NCBI GenBank assembly: GCA_900554135.1
Contig: USFU01000005.1
Coordinates: 1 to 29,986, forward strand
From: an uncultured Collinsella sp.
GTDB lineage: Bacteria; Actinomycetota; Coriobacteriia; Coriobacteriales; Coriobacteriaceae
DNA: 29,986 bases
Reading direction: 5' to 3'
A model generated the notes under the pieces. That model saw nothing but the letters and a program-made list of their open reading frames with translations. It was not told the DNA's origin and searched no databases. The number at the start of each line of letters is the position of its first letter. The first letter of the stretch is position 1. This document shows positions 1-8,360 of this stretch, one piece after another. The position numbers and the translations under genes were made by a program.

Positions 1-2043
1 GTGTTTACCCAGTACGACCGCCAGGAGGACGGCTCCATGCCGGAGCTGCCGCACCGCAACCTCGATACGGGCATGGGTCTGGAGCGCATGGCCGCTATCA
101 TGCAGCACAAAACCGCTAACTACGACGGCGATCTGATGCAGCACCTCATCAAGCTCGGTGAGGAGATCAGCGGCAAGACCTATGACGCCGACGATTACTC
201 CGGCGCCAGCCGCTCCCTGCGCATCATCGCCGACCACTCCCGTGCTGTCGACTTTATGATCTCGGATGACATCCTGCCTGGTAACGAGGGCCGCGAGTAC
301 GTCCTTCGCCGCCTGCTCCGTCGCGCCGTGTTCCACGGCCGCCTGCTGGGCATTGAGGGCGCCTTCCTGACCAAGTTCATCGACGAGGTCAACACCCAGA
401 TGGGCGAGGCCTATCCCGAGCTGCTCAAGAACGTCGCGCTCGTTAAGGGCATCGTCGCCTCCGAGGAGGAGCGTTTCTCCACGACGCTCGACAACGGCCG
501 CGTGTACCTGGACGAGGCCCTGGCCGCGCTCGCCGACGGCGCCGTCCTTCCGGGCGATGTCGCCTTTAAGCTGCACGACACCTTTGGTTTCCCCATTGAC
601 CTGACTGTCGAGATCGCCGGCACCGCCGGTCACGACGTCGACATGGATGGCTTCACCGCCTGTATGGAGGACCAGAAGGCCCGCGCCCGCGCCAACGCCA
701 AGGGCGATGCCTGGGGCAGCTTCAACGACGTGTGGGTCGAGCTTTCCGACAAGGTTGCCGCGACCGAGTTCGACGGCTATGACAACGACATCATCGAGGG
801 CGCCAAGGTTGTCGCCATCGTTCGCAATGGCGAGTCCGTCGAGTCTGCTGCCGCCGGCGAGGACGTCGAGGTCGTGCTCGACCGCACCCCGTTCTATGCC
901 GAGATGGGTGGCCAGCAGGGCGACGCCGGTGAGCTTTCCGCCGAGGGCGTTGCGCTGACCGTTTCCGATACCAAGAACCACAATGGCCTGTATGCTCACG
1001 TCGCGCACGTTGACGAGGGCACGCTGACCGTCGGTGCTACCGTGACCGCCGCGCTCGACGCCGAGCGCCGTGGTTTCCTGCTCCGCAACCACACCGCCAC
1101 TCACCTGCTCGACGCTGCGCTTAAGCAGGTCCTGGGCGAGCATGTCTCCCAGGCCGGCTCGCTGGTGACGCCCGAGCACCTGCGCTTTGACTTCACGCAC
1201 TTCGAGGCTCTGTCCTCCGAGCAGCTCAAGGCTGTCGAGGACCTGGTCAACCAGCAGATCTTCGCTTCCAAGCCGGTCGTGACCCGCGTCATGGGCATCG
1301 ACGAGGCCAAGGCTGCCGGCGCTGTCGCCCTCTTTGGCGAGAAGTACGGCGATGTCGTCCGCGTCGTCTCCGTAGGCGCCGAGGACCAGCCGTTCTCCCG
1401 CGAGCTCTGCGGTGGTACGCATGCCGCCAACACCGCCGAGATCGGTCTGTTCAAGATCATCTCCGAGTCCTCTACGGGCTCCAACGTCCGCCGTATCGAG
1501 GCTGTTACCTCCAAGGGTGCTCTCGATTACATGGCCGACCGCCTGGCGCTCGTTGACGCCGCTGCCGCTGCGCTCAAGTGCCGCGTCGACGAGGTTCCCG
1601 CCCGCGTGGAGAACCTGCAGGTCGAGCTGCGCGAGACTTCCAACAAGCTCAAGAAGGCGCTCACCGGCGGCTCCTCCGATGCGATCTCCAGCGCCATCGA
1701 CGGCGCTGTCGAGCTGAATGGCTACAAGCTCGTTGTCGCTGAGCTCCAGGGTCTCGAGGCCGCAGACCTGCGCAACGTTTGGGATACCGTGCACCAGAAG
1801 GTCGCCGGCCCCGTCGCCTGCGTTGTTGCCAGCGTGACCGAGAAGGGCACCCCGGCCCTGCTCGCCGCCGGCTCCGATGACGCCGTTAAGGCCGGTTTCC
1901 ACGCCGGTAACGTGATCAAGCAGATTGCGGGCCTGGTCGACGGTCGCGGTGGCGGTCGTCCCAACATGGCCCAGGCCGGTGGCAAGAACGCCGCCGGTAT
2001 AGCCGATGCCCTCGCGGCCGCCAAGACCGCGCTCGGCGCCTAA
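1..2043 (+). CDS. alaS: Alanyl-tRNA synthetase, 3' portion (5' end outside window)
   Basis: This enzyme charges tRNA-Ala with alanine in the cytoplasm. About 680 residues are visible; the family is usually about 870-880, and the first visible residues (VFTQYDRQ followed by MPELP and DTGMGLERM) match the interior of the class II catalytic domain after roughly 200 residues. The GTG at position 1 is therefore an internal valine and not a start. The editing domain shows the zinc-binding HTATH (visible residues 364-368) and CGGTH (470-474). A C-terminal segment (about 545-680) ends with the glycine-rich GGGRPNMAQAGG typical of the C-Ala domain. The gene ends 17 nt before ruvX and appears to head a packed operon. 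Identification is firm; only the missing N-terminus is unknown. Confidence 0.97.
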   Translation: MFTQYDRQEDGSMPELPHRNLDTGMGLERMAAIMQHKTANYDGDLMQHLIKLGEEISGKTYDADDYSGASRSLRIIADHSRAVDFMISDDILPGNEGREYVLRRLLRRAVFHGRLLGIEGAFLTKFIDEVNTQMGEAYPELLKNVALVKGIVASEEERFSTTLDNGRVYLDEALAALADGAVLPGDVAFKLHDTFGFPIDLTVEIAGTAGHDVDMDGFTACMEDQKARARANAKGDAWGSFNDVWVELSDKVAATEFDGYDNDIIEGAKVVAIVRNGESVESAAAGEDVEVVLDRTPFYAEMGGQQGDAGELSAEGVALTVSDTKNHNGLYAHVAHVDEGTLTVGATVTAALDAERRGFLLRNHTATHLLDAALKQVLGEHVSQAGSLVTPEHLRFDFTHFEALSSEQLKAVEDLVNQQIFASKPVVTRVMGIDEAKAAGAVALFGEKYGDVVRVVSVGAEDQPFSRELCGGTHAANTAEIGLFKIISESSTGSNVRRIEAVTSKGALDYMADRLALVDAAAAALKCRVDEVPARVENLQVELRETSNKLKKALTGGSSDAISSAIDGAVELNGYKLVVAELQGLEAADLRNVWDTVHQKVAGPVACVVASVTEKGTPALLAAGSDDAVKAGFHAGNVIKQIAGLVDGRGGGRPNMAQAGGKNAAGIADALAAAKTALGA

Positions 2044-2060
2044 GAACCTAAGTAGTCGCT

Positions 2061-2489
2061 GTGGTCGCGCTCGCACTGGACATAGGGGAGACCAGGATTG
2101 GCATTGCCGTCTCGAGCCGTGATGGCAAGATGGCTATGCCTGTCAAGGTGCTTCCGGCTGCCGAGGTCACTGGCATGGCAAAGACGTTTCGCTACCTGGT
2201 CGAGGACTATGAGCCCGATATCCTGGTAAGCGGACGTCCCTTGACCATGGCCGGTGAGCCCGGCCCCCAGGCCGAGCGCGTCGCGGCCGTGGCCCAAAAG
2301 ATTGCCGACGAGCTCGAACTTCCGCTGGAGTTTGAGGACGAGCGTCTGTCCTCGCAGGAGGCCAAGCGAATCCTGCGAGAGCAGGGGCTCAACGAAAAGC
2401 AGATGAGGGGCAAGATTGACATGATCGCCGCCAGCCTGTTCTTGCAGACATGGCTCGATCGTAAAAATGTGGAGGTTCAGCATGCCTAG
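2061..2489 (+). CDS. ruvX: RuvX/YqgF-family RNase H-fold nuclease
   Basis: This 142-residue protein has the usual family length of about 140. It opens with LALDIGETRIGIAVS, the RNase H-like first strand whose Asp7 would bind metal, followed by a DERLSSQEA motif and a C-terminal GKIDMIAASLFLQTWLD with the last acidic residue. Known roles are pre-16S rRNA 5'-end processing (YqgF) and Holliday-junction resolution (RuvX in mycobacteria); the sequence alone does not separate them. The start is GTG with no convincing Shine-Dalgarno, so translation may be coupled to alaS, which ends 17 nt upstream. The 3' end overlaps the mltG start by 8 nt. Confidence 0.92.
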   Translation: MVALALDIGETRIGIAVSSRDGKMAMPVKVLPAAEVTGMAKTFRYLVEDYEPDILVSGRPLTMAGEPGPQAERVAAVAQKIADELELPLEFEDERLSSQEAKRILREQGLNEKQMRGKIDMIAASLFLQTWLDRKNVEVQHA

Positions 2490-3837
2490 CGCTTCCGATC
2501 CGCGCCAGCAGAATCGTACACGGCAGCCCGCGCCGCGCCCTGCTCAGCCTGGCCAGCGCCCGGCGCAGCCGATGCAGCGTTCGGCTCAGCCTACTCAGCG
2601 TGCTGCTCAACATTCCGCCACTCGTCCCGCGCAGCCCGCTGGCGGCGCTCGTTTTAAGCAGCAGGCTCCTGCCCAGCGCACGCAGGGACAGGCCCCGCAA
2701 TCACGCTCCCACGCACATCATGCTCATGGCTCGCACGGCGTTGCTCCGGCCACGCGTTCTAGCTATAACACGCGCGCCCGCCGTGGTGCCCAAAAGAAAA
2801 GCTCCCCGGTGCCTATGATTATCGGTGGCGTCGTCGCCGTGCTTGCGCTTGTCGCGATTGTTTTCTTTGTCGTGCCAGCCGTCAAGGGCTTCTTTGCCGG
2901 TGAGGATGCGAACGTCGCTGCTGGCCAGCAGGTTACTATCACGATTCCCGATGGTGCTTCGGGCGACACTATCGCCTCGATTCTTTCCGAGAACCATATC
3001 GTCGATAATCCCAAGGATTATTACGCGGCGGTCAAAAAGCTCAACGCGGATATGTCGCTTAAGCCGGGTAAGTATTCGTTTACCACGCTTATGGATGCCA
3101 CGAAGGTCGTCCAGCAGCTTATGGAAGGTCCCAACGCCGGCTCCGATGCGCTCACGATTCCTGAGGGCCTGACGGTCGATCAGGTTGCCGACCGCGTGGC
3201 CAAGGCGTACGACAGCATTTCTAAGGAAGACTTCCTTAACCAGGCTAAGGCGAGCAATTATGTGAATGATTACGCCTTCCTTAAGGACGCCGCGAACGAT
3301 TCGCTCGAGGGCTTTCTATTCCCTAAGACCTATACGTTGGGTAAGGACCCGTCTGCCGATGATGTGATTCGCGCCATGCTTGACCAGTTCAACACCGAGT
3401 ATAAGTCGCTCGACTTTGCCAGCTGCGAGTCCAAGATCAAGGAGCGCTATGGCGTGGAGATGTCCGATTACGACATCGTTAATCTTGCCTCGATCGTCGA
3501 GCGCGAGGGCCTCAACGCCGATCAGCGCGCGCATGTGGCATCGGTTTTCTATAACCGTCTGGCCGGCAAGCTCGATGGCCTGCGTTACCTCAATAGCGAT
3601 GCGACCATGATGTACGTCACCGGCGGCGAGGTTACCGCCGACGACCTGCAGAGCGATAGCCCATATAACACCTATAAGCACGAGGGCCTGCCGCCCACGC
3701 CCATCTGCTCTCCGTCGCTCGAGGCGCTCAAGGCTACCCTTGAGCCGACCGACTCCGATGACCTGTATTTCTACATTACACAGGATGAGGAGTATTTCTC
3801 GAAGACCTACGAAGAGCATCAACAGTCTTGGAATTGA
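2482..3837 (+). CDS. mltG: Endolytic murein transglycosylase MltG (YceG-like)
   Basis: MltG cuts nascent peptidoglycan glycan strands at the outer face of the membrane. The protein has 451 residues. A cytoplasmic tail of about 108 residues is rich in Pro, Gln, Ala and Arg, with repeated AQPxQR-like units at about 20-43. One membrane helix follows at about 111-135, then an extracellular LysM-like part and the catalytic domain. LASIVERE carries the catalytic glutamate, Glu340. LNSDATMMY and SPYNTYKHEGLPPTPI are conserved family blocks. I chose ATG 2482 over the in-frame ATG at 2467 because GGAGG (2471-2475) lies 6 nt before it. It overlaps the ruvX stop by 8 nt and ends 2 nt before the next gene. 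Confidence 0.95.
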   Translation: MPSASDPRQQNRTRQPAPRPAQPGQRPAQPMQRSAQPTQRAAQHSATRPAQPAGGARFKQQAPAQRTQGQAPQSRSHAHHAHGSHGVAPATRSSYNTRARRGAQKKSSPVPMIIGGVVAVLALVAIVFFVVPAVKGFFAGEDANVAAGQQVTITIPDGASGDTIASILSENHIVDNPKDYYAAVKKLNADMSLKPGKYSFTTLMDATKVVQQLMEGPNAGSDALTIPEGLTVDQVADRVAKAYDSISKEDFLNQAKASNYVNDYAFLKDAANDSLEGFLFPKTYTLGKDPSADDVIRAMLDQFNTEYKSLDFASCESKIKERYGVEMSDYDIVNLASIVEREGLNADQRAHVASVFYNRLAGKLDGLRYLNSDATMMYVTGGEVTADDLQSDSPYNTYKHEGLPPTPICSPSLEALKATLEPTDSDDLYFYITQDEEYFSKTYEEHQQSWN

Positions 3838-3839
3838 TC

Positions 3840-4337
3840 ATGAGGATTTTTAGCCCCAAACGATATGTTGCCTCGGTCGACCGCATCGACCTCGATACCC
3901 TCTGGGCCGACGGCAAGCGTGCCATTCTACTCGACCGTGACAATACCCTGGTGCCGCGCGATACCGAGCAGGTTCCCGCTGCGGTCTCCGCTTGGCTCGA
4001 AGCCGCCCATGCCAAGGGCTTTAAGCTGTGCATGGTGTCCAATAACTGGCATCGCGACCAGGTCATGGCATCGGCGCGCGAGTTGGGGCTCGAGGCCATC
4101 AGCCATGCCATGAAGCCAGCGCCATTTGCCCTCAAGGCGGGTCTTAAGCGTCTGGGCGCCACGGGCGACGAGGCCGTGCTGATCGGCGATCAGCTTTACA
4201 CTGACGTGTGGAGCGGTAACTTTGCCGGTGTTGACACTATTCTGGTCAAGCCGCAGGCAACCCAGGACCTGTGGTACACGCAGATCTTCCGTATCTTTGA
4301 GCGCCGGGCCCTGCGCGACCTTCCCTGCGAGGAATAG
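3840..4337 (+). CDS. YqeG-family HAD-type phosphatase
   Basis: This 165-residue protein belongs to the HAD superfamily, type IIIA. Motif I is LLDRDNTLV, with nucleophile Asp32 and general acid Asp34. Motif II is MVSNN, motif III is the Lys in MKPAP, and motif IV is IGDQLYTDV. This is the YqeG/GEP4-like arrangement. GEP4 in yeast mitochondria dephosphorylates phosphatidylglycerophosphate; the substrate of bacterial YqeG proteins is not settled, so no substrate is claimed. The ATG at 3840 lies 2 nt after the mltG stop. An in-frame TTG at 3828 would overlap mltG and is less likely. The next gene follows after 8 nt. Confidence 0.88.
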   Translation: MRIFSPKRYVASVDRIDLDTLWADGKRAILLDRDNTLVPRDTEQVPAAVSAWLEAAHAKGFKLCMVSNNWHRDQVMASARELGLEAISHAMKPAPFALKAGLKRLGATGDEAVLIGDQLYTDVWSGNFAGVDTILVKPQATQDLWYTQIFRIFERRALRDLPCEE

Positions 4338-4345
4338 GTTTCGCC

Positions 4346-4879
4346 ATGTCTCAGCACATCAAACACGGCTGCGACCATATCTTCTTTATCGGCTTTTTGG
4401 GCGCGGGCAAGTCGACGCTTGCGCGCAACGTGGGCACTATGTTCAAACGTCGATTCATCGATACCGATCGTTTGGTTGTGCGTCGATGCGGCAAGTCGGT
4501 GACCGAGATATTTGAGACCGAGGGCGAGGATCGTTTTCGCGAGCTCGAGACCTCGGCACTCCGTTCGCTTCAAAGTGAGCGCAGCCTGCTGGTATCGTGC
4601 GGGGGTGGCATCGTCGAGACGCCGGTGAACATTGAGCTGATGCACGAGATGGGTACCTGTGTGTACCTCGAAGGCGACTTTGAGGACTCGTTGCGCCAGA
4701 TCCGCCGCTCCGACACCCGGCCCGATTTCCGCTCGCCCGAGCATGCTGCGCGCCTGTTTGAGCATCGCCGTCCGCTGTATCGTCAGGCCGCCGATATTAC
4801 CCTTGATATTCGCAACAAGTCCTTCGAGGACGTTTCCTATCTTTGTGCCGAGAAGCTTTTGGAGCGTGGACTGCTATGA
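4346..4879 (+). CDS. aroK: Shikimate kinase
   Basis: Shikimate kinase phosphorylates the 3-hydroxyl of shikimate using ATP, on the way to chorismate. The 177-residue protein shows a P-loop GFLGAGKST at 16-24, IDTD in the shikimate-binding strand, GEDRFRELE with the conserved substrate-binding Arg, CGGG for the third motif, and a lid region containing DTRPDF followed by RRPLYRQ. All expected functional residues are present, in contrast to the next gene. It starts 8 nt after the YqeG-type gene. Its stop overlaps the start of the AroB-like gene as ATGA, which implies translational coupling. Confidence 0.93.
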   Translation: MSQHIKHGCDHIFFIGFLGAGKSTLARNVGTMFKRRFIDTDRLVVRRCGKSVTEIFETEGEDRFRELETSALRSLQSERSLLVSCGGGIVETPVNIELMHEMGTCVYLEGDFEDSLRQIRRSDTRPDFRSPEHAARLFEHRRPLYRQAADITLDIRNKSFEDVSYLCAEKLLERGLL

Positions 4880-5985
4880 TTCGCCGTCAACTTATCAATT
4901 TCCAAAACCGCAGTGTCGATGTCCGCGTCGGATTGGGCGCGTTCGAGGAGCTGTCGCGCATGTTTGCCTCGGCTGTGGGCAAGCCTAAGCGCGCGATGGT
5001 GGTTTGGAACGACGCCACATCCGAGCGTTTTGGCGAGGTTGTCGAGCATGCGCTGGTCGACGCCGGTTTTGCCGTGTCGCTGCTCGTCCTCGAGGTTTCG
5101 CCTGCTTGCGCTACGCTGGCCGATGCCGATACCGTCTTTGACGCCCTGTCGGCTAACGGCATTACCTGCGACGATCTCGTTGTCGCTGTCGGCGACACGG
5201 CGACTTGCTCGGTCGTTTGCTGGTGTGCCAATCAGTGGTGCGGTCGCACTGAGTGCGCCTTGCTGCCGACGACGCTCGACGCCATGCTCACGGTTGCGAC
5301 GACCATGAAGCCGCTCGTCGCCTCGTCGGCGAATGCACTTCCCGCTATCGCGTTCCGTCCCGAGCCAGGCTTGGTCGTGTGTGACCTCGACCTTGTTCGC
5401 GAGGCGGACCCTGAGGACCTCAAGCTCGGCTATGCGGTACTTGTTGGCACCATGCTTTCGAGCAGCAAGTCCCGCTGGAATCAGTTTACTGAGACCGTCC
5501 CCGAGATTCTCGCGGGTGAGGAGGTCGCGCTTGTCAATGCCATTCAGTGGTCTCAGACTGCCCGCAAGGACGTACTGATGGCCACGAACCCGAGCGCCCG
5601 CCATGCGCTCGATTTTGGCAAGACGGGGGAGCGTACCCTGCGCGCCTGCTTGGGCGATGCCGCTTCGCAGGTCCCTGCCTACCAGCTGTTGTCCGAGGGC
5701 ATGCGCTTTGAGGCGCGCCTAGCACATGACGCCTGCGACTTCGATATCGATTACGTCTTTGAGGTCGATGACTGCCTGGAGGACTTTGGTATCGAGGAGC
5801 TTGCCTTCGATCTGGAGCCTGCCGCATATATCGAGGAGTTCCGCAGGCAGCAGTTTGTCCGCTCGAACCGCAGTATGTTGCCGCTGCCCGCGGCACTCGG
5901 CGCCATTCGTCTAACGAGCGTTGAGGACGAGGTTCTTGAGCGTCATGCTCACGCCTACTTGGCTTCTCGCAAAGAACTTCTCTAA
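4876..5985 (+). CDS. Dehydroquinate synthase (AroB)-like protein lacking catalytic residues
   Basis: This 369-residue protein lies where aroB is expected, directly after aroK with a 4-nt ATGA overlap. Several stretches follow the AroB fold: VVWNDATSERFGE, LLPTTLDAML, VVCDLDLV and LPLPAALGAIRL. By eye alignment to E. coli AroB, key motifs are altered. The NAD-binding GGGVVGD region reads VAVGDTATC (103-111). VDSSVGGKT reads LTVATTMKP, keeping only the Lys (145). AEVIKYG reads AVLVGTM, losing the metal-binding Glu near 188. GHTFGH reads GKTGER (248-253), losing two His. The third metal ligand His near 268 is also missing. The frame is intact and codon use matches the neighbours, so it is not a decaying pseudogene. 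A catalytically inactive or repurposed AroB relative is inferred; active AroB is unlikely. Confidence 0.75.
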   Translation: MIRRQLINFQNRSVDVRVGLGAFEELSRMFASAVGKPKRAMVVWNDATSERFGEVVEHALVDAGFAVSLLVLEVSPACATLADADTVFDALSANGITCDDLVVAVGDTATCSVVCWCANQWCGRTECALLPTTLDAMLTVATTMKPLVASSANALPAIAFRPEPGLVVCDLDLVREADPEDLKLGYAVLVGTMLSSSKSRWNQFTETVPEILAGEEVALVNAIQWSQTARKDVLMATNPSARHALDFGKTGERTLRACLGDAASQVPAYQLLSEGMRFEARLAHDACDFDIDYVFEVDDCLEDFGIEELAFDLEPAAYIEEFRRQQFVRSNRSMLPLPAALGAIRLTSVEDEVLERHAHAYLASRKELL

Positions 5986-5991
5986 GATTTA

Positions 5992-6017
5992 TTGACATCC
6001 ATCGTCTTTCGTATCAT
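5992..6017 (+). promoter_or_regulatory. Possible promoter upstream of the pepP leader hairpin
   Basis: A perfect TTGACA lies at 5992-5997. TATCAT at 6012-6017 is a plausible -10 but the spacer is only 14 nt; at a 17-nt spacer the hexamer is CATGTT, which is poor. If it works, transcription would begin near 6024, at the foot of the hairpin described next. Confidence 0.3.
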
Positions 6018-6022
6018 GTTGA

Positions 6023-6095
6023 GGGGCGGGTTTTCAATCGGTTACGGATCGCATGCGATTCCGTCGTTCGGTTGAGACCCGTCCCGCACTTTTTG
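6023..6095 (+). terminator. Long hairpin with T-run between aroB-like gene and pepP
   Basis: Three stacked stems can form: 6023-6031 with 6077-6085 (9 bp, one G-T), 6034-6040 with 6069-6075 (7 bp, one G-T), and 6044-6048 with 6060-6064 (5 bp), capped by a further short helix in the palindrome ATCGCATGCGAT. Five T follow at 6090-6094. It could end the alaS-aroB operon, or act as an attenuator or small RNA if a promoter lies just upstream. Confidence 0.6.
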
Positions 6096-6117
6096 AGGCA
6101 ACAAGAAAGGAATCTGC

Positions 6118-7248
6118 ATGTCTGAGTTTGCTGCCGGTCCTGCCGGTCGTATCGAGCGTGTCCGTACCCTGATGGCTGAGCGCGGCTACGACGCTATCGT
6201 CGTGCGCGACGAGGCCAATCTTCGTTGGCTCACGGGCGTGAAGGGCGTCTTCGACTACACCTTCGAGTTCCCGCACGCGGCGTTTATTACGGCTGACCAG
6301 TGCCTGTTCCATACCGACTCGCGCTACCTCAACAGCTTTGAGGAGAACACGCCCGCCGGCAGCCCCTGGGTCTACGACATGGACGAGGGCACCATCCCCG
6401 GTTGGGTCGCCGGCAAGATCGCGGCCAACAAGTGCCGCGTCTGCGCTGTCGAGGACGACATGCAGATCAACTTCTACCAGGGTATTCAGCGTGGACTGGA
6501 GGACCGTTCCGTTGCCTGCATGTTGCCGCTGATGCATGACGACATTCGCAAGATGCGCGCCATCAAGGACGCCGAGGAGATCGAGCTCATGCGCCATGCG
6601 CAGTCGATCACCGACGCCGCCTTCCAGCATATGCTCGGCTTTATTAAGCCCGGTATGACCGAGAAGCAGGTTCGCAACGAGCTCGAGAACTTTATGTTCG
6701 CCAACGGTGCCGACAGCCTGGCCTTCGGCTCCATCGTGGCGAGCGGTCCCAACACCGCCAACCCGCACGCCGTGCCGAGTGACCGCGTGATCGAGAAGGG
6801 CGACTTCGTCCTCATGGATTACGGTGCGGGCTACTGCGATTATCGTTCCGACATGACGCGCACCGTCGTGATGGGCGAGCCTACCCAGGAGCAGCTCGAC
6901 CTGTACGCGCTCGTGCGCCGCACCCACGAGGAGTGTGTCGCCGCCATCCATCCGGGCGTCGAGGGCAACGACATTTTCAAGCTTTCCAAGAAGATCATCG
7001 GTGATGCCGGCTATGGCGATTACTACAACCATGGCCTGGGTCACGGTGTGGGCATCGACATCCACGAGCTGCCCAACTTTAACCGCAGCAAGAATATCAT
7101 CGAGGTCGGCTCGGTTGTCACCATGGAGCCCGGCGTGTACCTGCCCGGTGTGGGCGGCGTGCGCCTGGAGGACTACGGCGTGGTCACCGAGAACGGCTAC
7201 GAGCCCTTCACCAAGACCCCGCACGACCTGCACGTTATCGATTGCTAG
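6118..7248 (+). CDS. pepP: Xaa-Pro aminopeptidase, M24B family
   Basis: This cytoplasmic dimetal peptidase removes an N-terminal residue next to proline. The 376-residue protein has the creatinase-like N-terminal domain (about 1-140) and the pita-bread catalytic domain (about 145-370). The five metal ligands are visible: Asp234 and Asp245 in [16 protein letters not shown], His309 in [10 protein letters not shown], Glu337 in TMEPGVY and Glu351 in RLEDYG. At 376 residues it fits the shorter Gram-positive YqhT/PepQ-like forms, so a general proline dipeptidase is an alternative. The start is supported by AAGAAAGGA at 6102-6110. It stands alone between a hairpin and its own terminator. In Bacillus, the yqhT peptidase also precedes efp, as here. 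Confidence 0.93.
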   Translation: MSEFAAGPAGRIERVRTLMAERGYDAIVVRDEANLRWLTGVKGVFDYTFEFPHAAFITADQCLFHTDSRYLNSFEENTPAGSPWVYDMDEGTIPGWVAGKIAANKCRVCAVEDDMQINFYQGIQRGLEDRSVACMLPLMHDDIRKMRAIKDAEEIELMRHAQSITDAAFQHMLGFIKPGMTEKQVRNELENFMFANGADSLAFGSIVASGPNTANPHAVPSDRVIEKGDFVLMDYGAGYCDYRSDMTRTVVMGEPTQEQLDLYALVRRTHEECVAAIHPGVEGNDIFKLSKKIIGDAGYGDYYNHGLGHGVGIDIHELPNFNRSKNIIEVGSVVTMEPGVYLPGVGGVRLEDYGVVTENGYEPFTKTPHDLHVIDC

Positions 7249-7269
7249 CCCATTTCGATAGATTTTTGG

Positions 7270-7312
7270 GCGGGGCGTTCGAAATGATTCGGGCGCCCCG
7301 CGTTCTCTTTTT
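7270..7312 (+). terminator. Intrinsic terminator after pepP
   Basis: GCGGGGCG (7270-7277) pairs perfectly with CGCCCCGC (7294-7301) across a 16-nt loop. A T-rich tail TTCTCTTTTT follows. It lies 21 nt after the pepP stop and upstream of the efp promoter. Confidence 0.65.
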
Positions 7313-7343
7313 ATGCGCTCGCTGCAGGCGCCGTCTGCAAGTG

Positions 7344-7349
7344 TATAAT
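7344..7349 (+). promoter_or_regulatory. Probable -10 box of the efp-recN operon promoter
   Basis: TATAAT is a perfect -10 hexamer, 58 nt before the efp start codon and just after the pepP terminator. No good -35 box is visible at 16-18 nt spacing (GCTGCA at 17 nt). Position and exact match support it as the start of the seven-gene operon. Confidence 0.55.
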
Positions 7350-7406
7350 TTCGGTCGTATGTAATTTGGACGCTTGTGCGTTCTGCCCATAACAAGAAAG
7401 GTCGCT

Positions 7407-7970
7407 ATGCCTACCATTTCTACCGCCGACTTCAAGAACGGCCTCGGTCTCCGCATTAAGGACAAGGTCTACACCATCGTCGAGTTCCAGCATGTCAAGC
7501 CGGGCAAGGGCGGCGCGTTTGTGCGCTACAAGACCCGCGACATCAAGAGCGGCCGCGTCGTCGAGAACACCTGCAACGCCGGCACCAAGTTCGAGAGCGT
7601 CATGCTCACCACCCGTGAGTTCCAGTACCTCTACAACGATGGCACCGACTACATCTTCATGGACAACGAGTCCTATGAGCAGGTTCCCGTTCCCGAGGAC
7701 ATGGTGGGCGAGAACTCCAAGTGGTTGCGCGAGAACGACATCTGCCAGCTGCTCTTCGCCGACGATGAGCTCATGGGCGTGACCCCGCCGATGTTCATCG
7801 AGACCACCATCGTCCAGACCGACCCGGGCTTTAAGGGCGACACCGTCCAGGGTTCCACCAAGCCGGCCACGATCGACACCGGCGCTGTCATCCAGGTCCC
7901 CATGTACCTCAACGAGGGCGAGGTCATCAAGGTTGACACCCGCGACGGCAAGTTCGTCTCCCGCGTCTAG
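7407..7970 (+). CDS. efp: Elongation factor P
   Basis: EF-P enters the ribosomal E site and rescues ribosomes stalled at polyproline. The 187-residue protein has the expected length and three domains: a KOW-like N domain, an OB domain and a C-terminal OB domain ending in GEVIKVDTRDGKFVSRV. The exposed loop carries PGKG with Lys34 at the usual modification position. No EpmA/EpmB-type modification gene is seen in this window. The ATG at 7407 has AAGAAAGG 6 nt upstream; an in-frame upstream GTG at 7374 lies too close to the -10 box. It is the first gene of the operon, with 24 nt to the next gene. Confidence 0.97.
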   Translation: MPTISTADFKNGLGLRIKDKVYTIVEFQHVKPGKGGAFVRYKTRDIKSGRVVENTCNAGTKFESVMLTTREFQYLYNDGTDYIFMDNESYEQVPVPEDMVGENSKWLRENDICQLLFADDELMGVTPPMFIETTIVQTDPGFKGDTVQGSTKPATIDTGAVIQVPMYLNEGEVIKVDTRDGKFVSRV

Positions 7971-7994
7971 CAACCAACTCTTCTAGGAGGACTC

Positions 7995-8357
7995 ATGCCC
8001 CAGGAAATCAAGATTGACGGCATCGGCATTTCGCCCGATGTTCTGACCGCCATCGTCTCGCGCGCCGTGTCGGATGTCGAGGGCATCGCCTCCGTTGGCG
8101 TCAAGGACCTTGCCACCAACCTTGTCTCCATGATGCTCTCGTCCAAGGCCCCGGCTTCCGAGCCGGCGGTCGAGGCCGAGGTCATCGGCGACAAGCTCGC
8201 ACTCACCGTGCGTGTCGTGGTGTTCTTTGGCTATCCGTTCAAGAAACTCGCCGAGGCCGTTCGCGCCGCCGTGGTCGCCGCCATCGATGCCCAGGTGGGC
8301 GTCGAGGTCGAGCGCGTTGACGTTTGCATTGACGGCCTCGTTTTCCCCAAGGAGTAA
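7995..8357 (+). CDS. Asp23/Gls24-family envelope stress response protein (YqhY-like)
   Basis: This 120-residue protein shows the family pattern: IGISPDVLTAIVSRAVSDVEGIASVGV near the start and a C-terminal V(E)VERVDVCIDGLVF. It has no membrane helix. Bacillus YqhY, in the same position before nusB and near fatty-acid genes, is linked to control of acetyl-CoA carboxylase activity; Gls24 and Asp23 relatives are tied to envelope stress. Family membership is clear, the exact role is not. A strong TAGGAGG (7984-7990) precedes the ATG by 4 nt. The nusB start follows after 3 nt. Confidence 0.9.
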   Translation: MPQEIKIDGIGISPDVLTAIVSRAVSDVEGIASVGVKDLATNLVSMMLSSKAPASEPAVEAEVIGDKLALTVRVVVFFGYPFKKLAEAVRAAVVAAIDAQVGVEVERVDVCIDGLVFPKE

Positions 8358-8360
8358 CCT

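Noticed and set aside
1..3. GTG at the window start as the alaS start codon
   Set aside because: The first residues match the interior of the catalytic domain of alanyl-tRNA synthetase, so the gene begins before the window.
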